This document shows, piece by piece, positions 24,009 to 33,074 of a stretch of 33,074 nt of DNA (position 1 is its first letter; every line of letters starts with the position of its first letter). The DNA is taken from contig CAYJIG010000021.1 in assembly GCA_964370165.1 (NCBI GenBank), positions 1-33,074 on the forward strand, read 5' to 3'. The stretch comes from JAAYCI01 sp964370165. Lineage in GTDB: Bacteria; Bacillota; Clostridia; Oscillospirales; Ruminococcaceae. The notes under the pieces were generated by a model, which worked only from the letters and a program-made list of their open reading frames with translations, was not told the DNA's origin and did not search any database. Position numbers and translations under genes: made by a program.

Positions 24009-24462
24009 GATGAAAATTCCTAACAGTTTTTTAAAGATATAAATTTGCCATGTGGCTGATTTTAGCCGTTGGCATTAAAATAAAAAATTAATATAATATT
24101 TACAAAGCATATGTTTGGTTGAAGGGTAGTGCTTATGTAATGCTTATAAAGTATAGTATACAAAAGCTTTATAAAAATGGCAACCTTGACAAAGCCCCTT
24201 GAAAAACGTACACTGTATATAATATATGTATTTAAAACGATTAATAGCTTGCACATTGTGGCGTTTTCTGTGAGGCAATATGTTATTCACTTCTGGAAAT
24301 ACACGCTCTTGTGTTTATTTTTATGTATAATATATAGAAAATAAAGTGATTTCTATGCGAGTTGAAACACTTTTTTATAAGCAAAAAAAGAAATATCAAA
24401 CAGCAAATGGCCTACCTAAAACAGGGGTAAGGTCAGGTTTTGTATTAAAAATGGAGGATTAA
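24009..24462. other. Divergent intergenic region between rnhA and RNase J
   Basis: This AT-rich stretch of 454 bp contains the promoter at 24186-24214. A TATAAT at 24326-24331 has no good -35. A 64-codon minus-strand frame (24062-24256) lacks a ribosome site and looks spurious. No RNA gene is recognised. If the 24186 promoter is used, the RNase J mRNA has a leader of about 240 nt. Confidence 0.45.
24186..24214 (+). promoter_or_regulatory. Sigma-A-type promoter upstream of RNase J
   Basis: TTGACA at 24186-24191 and TACACT at 24209-24214 have a 17-bp spacer. A second possible -10 (TATAAT, 24326-24331) lies closer to the gene but has no matching -35. Confidence 0.6.
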
Positions 24463-26286
24463 ATGAACGAACAACAGAATAAAAAGCTTTCTTCGCCGGC
24501 ACGTGGCAAACGTCACAGTGGGCAGGTTTTAGGTACGCAGAATGCTGCGGGGCCTCAGTCTCGTGTTGCTAAAAGCAGAAACACGACGGGTACCGCCGTG
24601 CGAAAACCTCGGGCGCCTAGGGCAAAAGCCGCAACGCTAAAAATGTATCCCTTGGGTGGACTGGGCGAAATAGGCAAGAATATCACGGTATATGAATGTG
24701 CCGGTGATATGCTTGTGGTGGATTGTGGCGGATGTTTTCCGGAAAGTGATATGTACGGCATAGACCTTGTTATTCCGGACTTCACCTTTTTAGAGCAAAA
24801 TCGCGAGAAGATACGCGGTATTGTTATTACACACGGCCATGAAGATCATATCGGGGCGCTTCCGTATTTGCTACGTGAGATTAACGTGCCTATTTACGGC
24901 ACAAGACTTACCATGGGACTGATAGAAAATAAGCTAGAGGAACATGGGCTTTTGTCGTCCACACAGCGTCATAGAATTGTGCCGCGCCAGGCGGTAAAGC
25001 TGGGATGTTTTCAGGTTGATCCTATTAGTGTGAACCACAGTATACCCGATGCGGTGGCGTTTGCCATCACTTGTCCTGCGGGTGTGGTGATGCACACGGG
25101 TGACTGGAAAATAGACTATACCCCGGCAGGCGGAAAACCTTTTGACTTGGCAGCTTTTTCAGAATATGGCGAAAAAGGCGTTTTGGCCCTTGTCAGTGAC
25201 TCGACAAACTCCGAAAGGCCGGGGAATTCCACATCAGAAAGTGTGGTAAATGCAGGTCTGGCGGCGTTGTTTGCACGTGCCGAAAAGAAAAGGGTAATTG
25301 TGGCGACGTTTGCTTCAAACCTATATCGTGTGCAACTATTGATAGACTTAGCGGTGAAACATGGCCGGAAAGTGGCTATTTCAGGCCGCAGTATGATAAA
25401 AAACACACAAATGGCCATTGAGCTTGGGTATTTGCGTGCGCCGGACGGTATATTAATAGACATAAACAAAACAGACAAAATGCCGCCGGAACAAGTGACT
25501 ATCATTACAACGGGAAGCCAAGGCGAAACCCTTAGTGCGCTGGCACGCATGGCCGCAAACAGCCACAGAAATGTGCATGTGGGCCGTGGAGACTTTATTA
25601 TAATCTCGGCAACGCCTATTCCGGGTAACGAGAAAATGGTAACACGTGTTGTGAATAACCTCTTGAAACTGGGTGCTGATGTTATATATGAAAACATGTA
25701 TGACGTACATGCCTCGGGACACGCATGTCAAGAGGAACAAAAACTGATTATCAACTTAACACAGCCAAAGTACTTTTTACCGGTACATGGCGAATATAAG
25801 CACCTGAAACGCCATGCGCAAACAGCTCAGGATATGGGCATATCCGAAAGCAATATACTGATACCTGATACAGGCGAGGGGATTTTACTCTCGGAAGATA
25901 AACTGGCTGTGATAGACGGTGTGCCGGCAGGCTCGGTGATGGTAGATGGGCTTGGTGTAGGCGATGTGGGTAGCGTGGTACTGCGTGACAGACGCCTTTT
26001 GTCGGAAGATGGCATTGTGGTGCTTGTGGCCACAGTGGATGTAAAAAAAGGAAAACTTGTGTGCGAGCCTGAGATTTTCACCAGGGGCTTTGTATATGTT
26101 AGAGACTCTGAGGCGTTATTGGAGGAAACCAGAGCGGCTGTAGAAAAAGTGCTGAAAAAAATGCAAAAAGAGAAACATCGTGATGTGAACAGCATGAAAA
26201 CCATGGTAAGGGAAACGGCGTCCAGCCTACTTTACCGTAAAACAAAACGCAGCCCGATGATTTTGCCGGTCATTATGGAAGTATAA
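24463..26286 (+). CDS. rnj: Ribonuclease J
   Basis: This beta-CASP metallo-beta-lactamase ribonuclease has 5'-exonuclease and endonuclease activity in mRNA decay and rRNA maturation. It has 607 residues. A basic, low-complexity N-terminal extension covers about the first 55 residues, and the catalytic domain begins at MYPLGGLGEIGKN. The metal motif HGHEDHIG spans H124-H129. MHTGDWKID, SDSTNSERPG and the beta-CASP histidine segment KYFLPVHGEYKHL follow. A C-terminal domain of about 110 residues is present. TGGAGG precedes the ATG. The start is clear, but I cannot tell RNase J1 from J2. The basic extension is common in clostridial homologues and may bind RNA. Confidence 0.92.
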   Translation: MNEQQNKKLSSPARGKRHSGQVLGTQNAAGPQSRVAKSRNTTGTAVRKPRAPRAKAATLKMYPLGGLGEIGKNITVYECAGDMLVVDCGGCFPESDMYGIDLVIPDFTFLEQNREKIRGIVITHGHEDHIGALPYLLREINVPIYGTRLTMGLIENKLEEHGLLSSTQRHRIVPRQAVKLGCFQVDPISVNHSIPDAVAFAITCPAGVVMHTGDWKIDYTPAGGKPFDLAAFSEYGEKGVLALVSDSTNSERPGNSTSESVVNAGLAALFARAEKKRVIVATFASNLYRVQLLIDLAVKHGRKVAISGRSMIKNTQMAIELGYLRAPDGILIDINKTDKMPPEQVTIITTGSQGETLSALARMAANSHRNVHVGRGDFIIISATPIPGNEKMVTRVVNNLLKLGADVIYENMYDVHASGHACQEEQKLIINLTQPKYFLPVHGEYKHLKRHAQTAQDMGISESNILIPDTGEGILLSEDKLAVIDGVPAGSVMVDGLGVGDVGSVVLRDRRLLSEDGIVVLVATVDVKKGKLVCEPEIFTRGFVYVRDSEALLEETRAAVEKVLKKMQKEKHRDVNSMKTMVRETASSLLYRKTKRSPMILPVIMEV

Positions 26287-26336
26287 TATAGATATAAGTG
26301 ATATTACGGTGATGTCCTAAAAAGGGGATAAACACA

Positions 26337-28337
26337 TTGAAAAAAAACTTTTTTGCAACAGATAGCTTGCTGGTAATGCTTTTGGCCGTGTGTATGGTCT
26401 TGGGCGTTGCTTTAGCTGTGGCAAATCCGGCGTGGTTGTGGCTGGTCGTGGTTTTGATAGCTTTAGTCGTCTTGGCGGTGTTTTTAAGCCTTAATCGTAT
26501 ACGTAGGCTGGTGCGCCGAATATTAACCGGAAGGGCAAAAGATGATGTTGGAAAGATATTGTCTGAAGCTATGCTGCCCTTGATGGCGTTTTCCGGCAAG
26601 GAAATTATATGGTGCAATGAAGCTTTTCGTGATGCGATCGGAAATGGCGATGATGGATTTTCCCTACCTGTAACAAAGTATGTGCCAAGCTTGGACAAAG
26701 ATGCTGTTTGCACTGCTAAAGGCCAGGATATATCTATAGGCAAAAAACGATATACTGTTTTTGGTAGCAATTTGCAATCGAATGAAGATGTGTATATCCT
26801 TATATTTGTGGAAGATACCTTGATGAAAACGCAGGCGGAAGAATATCTCGCCAGCAGGCCGGCAGTGCTTTATTTTACAGTGGACACATACGATGAAGTG
26901 CTGAAAGGCATGCAGGAAAGTGAACGTGCTAAAATTCTGTCAGAGATAGACTTTGCGCTGGAAACTTTTGTGGCGAAAAGCTCGGGTTTTTTACGGCGGG
27001 TATCCACGGCACGATATATGGCAGTGGTGGAAGAGCGCCATATACAAAAAATGATGGAATCAAGGTTTGATATACTTGATAAAGTGCGCAAGGTGGATAG
27101 CGTGGGGTCACTGGTTACCATGTCTATTGGTGTAGGGCGTGGAGCGGCCAGCCTGCACGAGTGTGAAACATTGGCCTCGCAAGCGCTGGACATGGCGCTT
27201 GGACGTGGCGGTGACCAAGTGGCGGTAAAAAGCCCGGATGGGTATGAGTTCTACGGTGGCGTGATGCGCAGTGTGGAAAAACGCACGCGTGTGAAAAGCC
27301 GCCTGATGGCCAAAGCTATGAAAGACTTGATGCATCAATATGACAGGGTGCTTATCATGGGGCATCAAAATTCCGACATGGACAGTGTGGGCGCTATGGT
27401 TGGCATGTGGCGGTTTTGTCGCATGTGTAATGTGGCGGCGGCCATGGTGATAGACAAGAAAAAGACCATGGCAGGCAGCTTGGTTGATATGCTTTTGGAA
27501 AATGGGTACGACGAAGATATTCTTATGCCACAAGAGGCTTTGGCTTTGGTGGGTTCTACCACTTTGGTAGTGATAGTGGATACTCATATACATTATCTTT
27601 TGGAAAGTGAGCAGATATATCGTTCTTGTGGCGGGGTTATTGTGATTGATCATCACAGGAAGATGGTGGGACATATTGATAATGCCACTATTTTTTATCA
27701 CGAGCCGTATGCATCCAGTGCCAGCGAGCTTGTCAGTGAGCTTTTACAGTATGTGGACGGTGAAAAAGACGAAAAACTCACAGCTATAGAAGCTCAGGCG
27801 CTGTTGGCCGGGATTATGCTGGACACAAGGATATTTTCCTTGCATGTGGGTGTGCGCACGTTTGAGGCGGCGGCATGGTTGCGACGCTTTGGAGCACAAA
27901 CGTCCGAGACAAAAAAACTGTTTTCAACCAGCATGAACGAATATATGTATCGCAGTCATCTTGTTTCAGAGGCTAAAATATACGAAGGGTGTGCTGTGAC
28001 ACTTAGCGATAAAGTACCGTTCAGCTGTGACGTAGTGGCGCCACAAGCGGCGAATGAACTGCTGGGAATCACCGGAGTTTTGGCAAGTTTTGTGGGTATT
28101 GAAGAAGACGGCGCAGTGCGGATTTCGGCCCGAAGTATGGGCGAGGTAAATGTGCAGTTGGTTATGGAAAAGATAGGCGGCGGCGGACATTTAACCATGG
28201 CGGGAACACAGCTGAACAATGTGAGCCTTGAAAAAGCAGAAGAAATGCTTCAGGGCGCTATCACGGACTATATGGAAGAAAAAACAGAAAAACCTGAAGA
28301 AAATCAAAAAATGGCGAAAGTTAAAGGAGGGGTTTGA
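26337..28337 (+). CDS. gdpP: GdpP, cyclic di-AMP phosphodiesterase (DHH family)
   Basis: This 666-residue membrane-anchored enzyme hydrolyses c-di-AMP to pApA. It has two N-terminal transmembrane helices (about 10-55), a PAS-like domain, a degenerate GGDEF domain (about 170-310, with the signature replaced), then DHH and DHHA1 domains. Catalytic motifs are GHQNSDMDS (H343, D347, D349), VDTH, IDHHRK (D438-H440) and GGGHLTMAG near the C-terminus. A TTG start at 26337 follows AAAGGGG; the next in-frame ATG would remove part of the first helix. Its stop overlaps the rplI start by one base (TGATG), so the two are coupled. The gdpP-rplI-dnaB order is standard in Firmicutes. Confidence 0.93.
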   Translation: MKKNFFATDSLLVMLLAVCMVLGVALAVANPAWLWLVVVLIALVVLAVFLSLNRIRRLVRRILTGRAKDDVGKILSEAMLPLMAFSGKEIIWCNEAFRDAIGNGDDGFSLPVTKYVPSLDKDAVCTAKGQDISIGKKRYTVFGSNLQSNEDVYILIFVEDTLMKTQAEEYLASRPAVLYFTVDTYDEVLKGMQESERAKILSEIDFALETFVAKSSGFLRRVSTARYMAVVEERHIQKMMESRFDILDKVRKVDSVGSLVTMSIGVGRGAASLHECETLASQALDMALGRGGDQVAVKSPDGYEFYGGVMRSVEKRTRVKSRLMAKAMKDLMHQYDRVLIMGHQNSDMDSVGAMVGMWRFCRMCNVAAAMVIDKKKTMAGSLVDMLLENGYDEDILMPQEALALVGSTTLVVIVDTHIHYLLESEQIYRSCGGVIVIDHHRKMVGHIDNATIFYHEPYASSASELVSELLQYVDGEKDEKLTAIEAQALLAGIMLDTRIFSLHVGVRTFEAAAWLRRFGAQTSETKKLFSTSMNEYMYRSHLVSEAKIYEGCAVTLSDKVPFSCDVVAPQAANELLGITGVLASFVGIEEDGAVRISARSMGEVNVQLVMEKIGGGGHLTMAGTQLNNVSLEKAEEMLQGAITDYMEEKTEKPEENQKMAKVKGGV

Positions 28338-28786
28338 TGAAAGTAGTACTAAAAGATGATGTGAAAAACATCGGTAAAAAAGATGAGATGCATAATGTGA
28401 GTGATGGGTATGCGCGCAATTTTTTAATTCCACGTGGTTTGGCTGTCGAGGCAGATGCCGCAGCAGTGAACCAAGTGAAGACAAAAGAAGCGGCTAAAGC
28501 CCACCATAAAAAAGAAGTGGAAGATGCAGCCAGAGCAATAGCCGACAAATTGCAAGAGCGTACAGTGGTAATAAAAGCTAAAGGCGGCCAAAGCGGAAGG
28601 CTTTTTGGTGCAGTGACACAAAAAGATATCGCCGAGACTTTGAAAAACGAAGGCATAGAAGTGGATAAAAGAAAACTATCTTTGCAAGTGCGTGAGATTA
28701 AAGATTTCGGTAGCTATACTGTAGAGGCTAAAATAGCCGCAGGTATCAGCGCTACATTTACAGTACAGGTGACAGAACAGGACTAA
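28337..28786 (+). CDS. rplI: 50S ribosomal protein L9
   Basis: This 149-residue large-subunit protein binds 23S rRNA through its N-terminal domain (MKVVLKDDVKNIGKKDE, then GYARNFLIPRGLA) and extends a central helix to a C-terminal domain (SGRLFGAVTQKDIAE...). The length is standard. GGAGG at 28326-28330 lies inside the end of gdpP, and the ATG at 28337 is preferred over the TTG at 28334. Confidence 0.96.
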   Translation: MKVVLKDDVKNIGKKDEMHNVSDGYARNFLIPRGLAVEADAAAVNQVKTKEAAKAHHKKEVEDAARAIADKLQERTVVIKAKGGQSGRLFGAVTQKDIAETLKNEGIEVDKRKLSLQVREIKDFGSYTVEAKIAAGISATFTVQVTEQD

Positions 28787-28806
28787 TATAATATATCTGA
28801 GAGGTA

Positions 28807-28815
28807 TGTTATAAT
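28807..28815 (+). promoter_or_regulatory. Possible extended -10 promoter of dnaB
   Basis: TGT followed by the consensus TATAAT forms a perfect extended -10, 36 bp before the dnaB start. No -35 is evident. Confidence 0.45.
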
Positions 28816-28850
28816 ATCTCATCAAAGAAAACGATAAAAGAGGGATTTTT

Positions 28851-30239
28851 ATGGCGGCGGATATTGGACTTACACTGGACAATTTAGGCATAGAACTGCC
28901 GCACAGTGTGCAGGCGGAGCAAAGTGTGCTGGGTGCAGTGTTGCTGGATCCGTCCGGCTTTTCTTTGGTGATCAGTCGTTTGCGTCAAGAGATGTTTTAT
29001 GTGCGTCAAAATCAGGCGGTTTTTGCCGAAATGATGTTACTGATGACAAACTCTATGCCGCTGGACGTGGTGGTTTTGGCGGATAAACTATCTGCCAACG
29101 AGGCTTTTTCGCAGCCGGGCAGTGCCAGACAATATTTGGCGGAAATAGCCAGCACCGTGCCTAGTTTATCAAACCTTGTAAATTATATTGATATAGTAGA
29201 AGAAAAGTATATTAAGCGTCAGTTGATGCAACTGTCTCAAGAAACATTACAGCAGGCAAGCGAAGACCTAGAGTCAAAAGTGATGCTGGAAGCAGCAGAA
29301 CAAAGACTGTATGAAATTCGAACCGGAAAGCAAGCACAAAATGTGCAACTGCTACGTGATGCAATTATTTCGGTGATGAGCCATTTGCAACTGCTGGATG
29401 GTCCGGATAAAGATCAGTATCTGGGCATTCCTACAGGATTTTCATATCTTGATAAAGTTCTTACCGGCCTGGGCAAGGGAGACCTTATTATTTTGGCGTC
29501 TAGGCCGGGTATGGGCAAAACCAGTTTCTCGCTGAATATTGCACAAAACATAGCAAAAAAAGACATTTCCGTGTTGTTTTTCAGCCTAGAGATGAGCAAG
29601 GAACAGCTTGCAGGAAGGCTGCTTTCAGCGGCCACAGAAATAGACAGCCGTCAGTTTAGGACGGGCATCGAAAACCCAAGCAGCTGGGAAAAGTTGGCCA
29701 TGGCCAGCGAAACGATGGGCACACTGCCTATTTATCTTGATGATACCGCAAACATCACCATTGCCGAGATGAAATCAAAAATGCGCCAGATAAACCAAGA
29801 TGCTGTGAAAAGCGGAAAAAAACGAGTGGGCTTGGTGGTTATTGACTATCTTCAGCTGATGAGTAGTGGCCGGCGTAACGAAAACCGTGTACAAGAAATC
29901 AGTGAAATCACACGTAGCTTGAAAGTGATGGCAAAGGATTTGGGACTGCCTGTGCTGGTAATGAGCCAGCTGTCACGTAGCACAGAAAAGGGTAGGGCTG
30001 ACCATCGTCCACAGCTTTCAGACTTGCGTGATTCGGGCTCTATCGAGCAAGACGCCGACGTGGTTATGTTTTTGTATCGTGAAGCATATTATAACGATAA
30101 CCCTGAAGCAAACGATGTGGCACAGTGTATTGTGGCGAAAAACCGTCACGGCGAGACGGCCAGCGTAAACCTTGTGTGGGATGGTGCACATACCAGATAT
30201 AGGGATTGGTCGCCTGAAAGAGATGGGCCGATTTATTGA
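28851..30239 (+). CDS. dnaB: Replicative DNA helicase DnaB
   Basis: This is the hexameric helicase that unwinds the fork and contacts DnaG primase. It has 462 residues. The N-terminal domain (about 15-115) begins PHSVQAEQSVLGAVLLDP; a linker and the RecA-like domain follow. Walker A is RPGMGKTS (K223) and Walker B is VVIDYLQLM (D332). The SDLRDSGSIEQDADVV motif and a C-terminal AKNRHGETA follow. The ATG at 28851 has AGAGGG before it. No intein is present. Confidence 0.95.
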   Translation: MAADIGLTLDNLGIELPHSVQAEQSVLGAVLLDPSGFSLVISRLRQEMFYVRQNQAVFAEMMLLMTNSMPLDVVVLADKLSANEAFSQPGSARQYLAEIASTVPSLSNLVNYIDIVEEKYIKRQLMQLSQETLQQASEDLESKVMLEAAEQRLYEIRTGKQAQNVQLLRDAIISVMSHLQLLDGPDKDQYLGIPTGFSYLDKVLTGLGKGDLIILASRPGMGKTSFSLNIAQNIAKKDISVLFFSLEMSKEQLAGRLLSAATEIDSRQFRTGIENPSSWEKLAMASETMGTLPIYLDDTANITIAEMKSKMRQINQDAVKSGKKRVGLVVIDYLQLMSSGRRNENRVQEISEITRSLKVMAKDLGLPVLVMSQLSRSTEKGRADHRPQLSDLRDSGSIEQDADVVMFLYREAYYNDNPEANDVAQCIVAKNRHGETASVNLVWDGAHTRYRDWSPERDGPIY

Positions 30240-30369
30240 TAAATATTGGCCGGTTGATACACAGCAGGTATTGGTTTAGCTAGATTGGTTTTAGACTATG
30301 GTTGAACTGTAAAAGATGTTTTTAATAAGGATGGTGTGCCCGAGTTTTATATAAAACAGGGTGAATGTG

Positions 30370-31803
30370 ATGGAACACAAGGCAAAAGAGCTTTTTGAAA
30401 AGTTGATACATAAAGGAGACGACGTCATCGTGGCTCTGTCCGGAGGGGCAGATTCGGTGGCGCTGTTTCATTTTTTACTTAGTAAAAAAGATGAAATGGA
30501 TTTGGTGGTTTCTGCGGCACACTTTGAGCATGGCTGGCGAGAAGAAACATCAAAACACGATGCCGAATTTGTTAAAGAACTATGCGAACATTACGATGTG
30601 TCGTTTTTTATAGAACATGGCGAGATGCAAAACAAAGAAAAGCCAAAAGGCGAAAGCTTTGAAGAATGGGCAAGAAAATTGCGGTACGAGTTTTTAAAAC
30701 GCACGGCAAAAAAAAGGCAAGAAAACAGCAGTAGGCGGGTGGTGGTGGCGCTGGCGCATACTGCCTCGGACAACGCCGAAACAGTGCTGTTTCATATGGC
30801 AAGAGGCACAGGACCTAAAGGCCTTTCGGGAATTCCGGAGCAAAGGGAGTGCTTTGTTCGTCCATTGTTACAAGTGAGCCGTGACGAAGTGGAGGAATAT
30901 TGCCGAGGGCATGGCCTTAGCTACCAAACAGACGAGACCAACAAAGATGTTGCATACAGTCGAAACCGTATCAGGCATTGTGTACTGCCACAACTGCAAA
31001 AAGTACATCCGGGTGCAAGGGATTCGATATTGCGTGTTGCGCACGACATGAAGGAAATTAGCCAGCTTTTGGATGCAATGGCAGAAGAAGTATTATGTAA
31101 AGCGGCAGATGAAGACAGTAGCGTGATTGAAAGCTTGACTTCAAAGAAAGAAAAACAGGATTTTTGGCTCGAGGTAGCTAAGACAAAAGGCTTTAGCGTA
31201 GAAGTGATATCAAAAGCGCCGATACCTGTGCAAAAAAGTGTGTTTTCGCTACTTTTAGGTAAAAACGCAAACCATGTATTACTAAAAAACATGGAAGATG
31301 TATTACAAAAAAAAGTGCGTGCTACAGACTTGCAAAACGACATTACAGCACAGATACGAAAAAATAGATTGTACTTTCAAAGTGATGGAAATTTGCAAGC
31401 TAAAATATCATGGCAAGTACCTTTTTCAATTGAGGAACATTGTTTTTCTGGTGGATATACGCTATGTCTAAGCAGGTTAAGCGAAGGACAAAAATCTGAA
31501 GATATTGAAAAAACTAAAAAAAAGGGCTACATTTTTGTAGCTGACTATGATAAAATATACAGTTGTAGTGTCTTCCGTACACGCCGTGTGGGTGATGTGT
31601 TTGCTCAGGCAGGGCGGCATGGCAGTAAAACAGTTAAAAAATGGATGAATGAGATGAATGTGCCACCAAATGATAGGAATAATCTGCCACTTTTAGCAAA
31701 CGGCAGTGAAGTGCTGTGGATATGGGGCGGTGGGATTAGTCAAAGTATTTGTCCGGATAAATTTACAAAAAGATATTTGCAAATCGAAGAAAGGCAAAAG
31801 TGA
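30370..31803 (+). CDS. tilS: tRNA(Ile)-lysidine synthase TilS
   Basis: This enzyme modifies C34 of the CAU-anticodon isoleucine tRNA to lysidine, using ATP and lysine. It has 477 residues. The PP-loop is SGGADS at 24-29, followed by HFEHGWREE and the conserved AHTASDNAETVLFHMARGTGPKGLSGIPE segment. RNRIRH, the TilS central domain and a C-terminal domain (FRTRRVGDVFAQAGRHGSKTVKKWMNE) follow. The ATG at 30370 is preferred over the GTG at 30361 because AGGGTGA lies just before it. It is followed directly by hpt, in the usual tilS-hpt-ftsH order. Confidence 0.94.
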   Translation: MEHKAKELFEKLIHKGDDVIVALSGGADSVALFHFLLSKKDEMDLVVSAAHFEHGWREETSKHDAEFVKELCEHYDVSFFIEHGEMQNKEKPKGESFEEWARKLRYEFLKRTAKKRQENSSRRVVVALAHTASDNAETVLFHMARGTGPKGLSGIPEQRECFVRPLLQVSRDEVEEYCRGHGLSYQTDETNKDVAYSRNRIRHCVLPQLQKVHPGARDSILRVAHDMKEISQLLDAMAEEVLCKAADEDSSVIESLTSKKEKQDFWLEVAKTKGFSVEVISKAPIPVQKSVFSLLLGKNANHVLLKNMEDVLQKKVRATDLQNDITAQIRKNRLYFQSDGNLQAKISWQVPFSIEEHCFSGGYTLCLSRLSEGQKSEDIEKTKKKGYIFVADYDKIYSCSVFRTRRVGDVFAQAGRHGSKTVKKWMNEMNVPPNDRNNLPLLANGSEVLWIWGGGISQSICPDKFTKRYLQIEERQK

Positions 31804-31820
31804 AACAGGAGGCAGGGAAT

Positions 31821-32375
31821 ATGAAAGAGTATAATATGCGTGATAACATTGAAAATGTACTAATAACAGCAGAGGAAATTAGCATACGTGTTAATGAAAT
31901 GGGTGCCGCCATCAGCAAGGACTATGCAGACAAAGACCTACTTATGATAAGCGTTTTGAAAGGCTCCGTGCTGTTTATGGCGGACCTTATGCGCGCCATC
32001 ACCGTGCCGGCAGCTATCGATTTTATGGCTGTGTCTTCATACGGTGACGGTACAGAAAGTAGCGGTGTGGTTAAGATAGAAAAAGATATAGACCTTAACC
32101 TAAACGGCAAGGACTTGCTTATAGTGGAAGATATTTTGGATTCGGGAAACACTCTTACTTACCTGAAAAACCTACTTTCTTCACGAAACCCTGCGTCTAT
32201 TCGCATTGCAACACTTCTTGATAAGCCTGCACGCAGAAAAGCTGATATTCAGCCCGATTATGCAGGTTTTGAAGTGCCGGACGAGTTTTTGGTGGGATAT
32301 GGGCTGGATTATGCAGAACATTATCGTAATTTCCCTGATATAGGGATATTAAAGCGCGAAGTATATACAAAGTAA
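31821..32375 (+). CDS. hpt: Hypoxanthine(-guanine) phosphoribosyltransferase
   Basis: This salvage enzyme makes IMP or GMP from hypoxanthine or guanine and PRPP. It has 184 residues. The PRPP-binding motif is LLIVEDILDSGNTL, with the flexible loop SSYGDGTESSG and the C-terminal DEFLVGYGLDYAEHYRN of this family. The ATG at 31821 is chosen because AGGAGG (31807-31812) is eight bases away; the GTG at 31800 overlaps the tilS stop. It is the standard partner of tilS and ftsH and need not be linked functionally to the purine catabolic cluster 17 kb away. Confidence 0.94.
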   Translation: MKEYNMRDNIENVLITAEEISIRVNEMGAAISKDYADKDLLMISVLKGSVLFMADLMRAITVPAAIDFMAVSSYGDGTESSGVVKIEKDIDLNLNGKDLLIVEDILDSGNTLTYLKNLLSSRNPASIRIATLLDKPARRKADIQPDYAGFEVPDEFLVGYGLDYAEHYRNFPDIGILKREVYTK

Positions 32376-32425
32376 TACTGCAAGATATTACTTTGTAAAC
32401 CAATCATTGTTAGGGAGTTGATCAA

Positions 32426-33074
32426 TTGAAACTGCGTTTGTCTAATCTGTTTATTGTTTTAGCCATGTTGGCACTATTATTGATGGTGTTTCGCTTTGAT
32501 TTTGCGACACCGGGTAGTGGTGTGCAATATTCAGAGGTGATTGCCAATTTTGAAGAAGGAAAAGTGGAAGCTTTTAGCTTGGATGTAGGCAATGGAGACT
32601 TAGAATATCGCCTTGAAGGTGAAACAGAGTTTCAAAGCTATAAAATGCCATATAGTTATTTGTTTTTAAGCAACTTAGAAGAGTATCTTGATGTTTATGA
32701 AACAGGTAATGACGGCGCAAAAATGGAATATGACTTTGATTATTCCGGCGACAACTCCTTTTGGACATATATTATCCCGGTGGTTCTTTTGATGTTACTG
32801 CTGGGTGGTGTGATATATTATGTTGTGTTTATGCAGAATGCCGACGGTGGGGCAAAAGGCCCGATGAGCGTGGGCAAAGCCAAGGTGAAAAAACAAGCCG
32901 ACTTGAACGTGAAGGTTACGTTTGATGATGTGGCAGGTGCTGAAGAAGAAAAAGAAGAACTGAAAGAAATTGTAGAGTTTTTGAAAAACCCAAAACGTTT
33001 TAACGCCCTTGGTGCACGTATTCCATGTGGTGTGCTTTTGGTGGGCCCTCCGGGCACAGGTAAAACACTGCTTG
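32426..33074 (+). CDS. ftsH: ATP-dependent zinc metalloprotease FtsH, N-terminal part (cut by window edge)
   Basis: The frame is open to the window end (216 codons). The N-terminus has a transmembrane helix (LFIVLAMLALLLMVF), an extracytoplasmic domain of about 90 residues and a second helix (IIPVVLLMLLLGGVIYYVVFM). The cytoplasmic part begins the AAA+ domain: VTFDDVAGAEEEKEELKEIV, then ALGARIPCGVLLVGPPGTGKTLL (Walker A). The TTG start at 32426 follows GGGAG at 32413-32417; no in-frame ATG exists before the first helix. The protease domain with the HEXXH zinc site lies outside the window. It is expected to be membrane-anchored and to degrade misfolded membrane and regulatory proteins. Confidence 0.95.
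   Translation, partial: MKLRLSNLFIVLAMLALLLMVFRFDFATPGSGVQYSEVIANFEEGKVEAFSLDVGNGDLEYRLEGETEFQSYKMPYSYLFLSNLEEYLDVYETGNDGAKMEYDFDYSGDNSFWTYIIPVVLLMLLLGGVIYYVVFMQNADGGAKGPMSVGKAKVKKQADLNVKVTFDDVAGAEEEKEELKEIVEFLKNPKRFNALGARIPCGVLLVGPPGTGKTLL

Noticed and set aside
24062..24256. 64-codon minus-strand frame between rnhA and the RNase J gene
   Set aside because: It has no ribosome site, lies in AT-rich DNA and overlaps the RNase J promoter. Its composition is low-complexity Ile/Phe/Tyr.

Overview
The window looks like a chromosome segment from an anaerobic, moderately AT-rich Gram-positive bacterium of the class Clostridia. AGGAGG-type ribosome sites, TTG and GTG starts, RNase J, GdpP, and the rplI-dnaB and tilS-hpt-ftsH gene orders support this. 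I cannot name the genus. No rRNA, tRNA, CRISPR array or recognisable transposase is visible.

Positions 594-14429 hold a compact anaerobic purine / uric-acid catabolism cluster. In order it has an NCS2 xanthine/urate permease, SsnA aminohydrolase, YgfK flavo-iron-sulfur protein, a fused [2Fe-2S]-molybdenum hydroxylase (XdhD / selenium-dependent molybdenum hydroxylase type), YgeX 2,3-diaminopropionate ammonia-lyase, YgeY M20 hydrolase, YgeW carbamoyltransferase-like protein and ArcC carbamate kinase. The likely logic is uptake, hydroxylase/YgfK redox steps, ring hydrolysis, cleavage of diaminopropionate to pyruvate and ammonia, and ATP recovery from carbamoyl phosphate. The permease and ssnA each have a good sigma-A-type promoter. 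The ssnA transcript begins with a leader of about 195 nt that contains alternative, mutually exclusive hairpins and a terminator-like hairpin, so it may be a riboswitch or attenuator. Two palindromic intergenic elements sit inside the cluster (about 3588-3835 and 13317-13453). A strong hairpin at 14453-14483 closes it.

Positions 14578-24008 are a mixed region. It has a cardiolipin synthase, a nitroreductase, a membrane protein with a TrkA-C-like end, and an ECF sigma factor overlapping its putative anti-sigma partner. That partner is RsgI-like with a PepSY-like domain and a tail of about 95 residues that is almost all Asp. A leftward gene string follows: rnhA, mnmA, a lipoprotein, an MscS channel and a TIM-barrel isomerase.

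Positions 24463-33074 are rightward core genes: RNase J, GdpP (c-di-AMP phosphodiesterase), L9, DnaB, TilS, Hpt, and the start of FtsH cut by the window edge.

The most interesting items are the ssnA leader, the acidic-tailed sigma/anti-sigma pair, the palindromic elements, and the minimal composition of the purine cluster (no FAD subunit, no hyuA, no selD in view).
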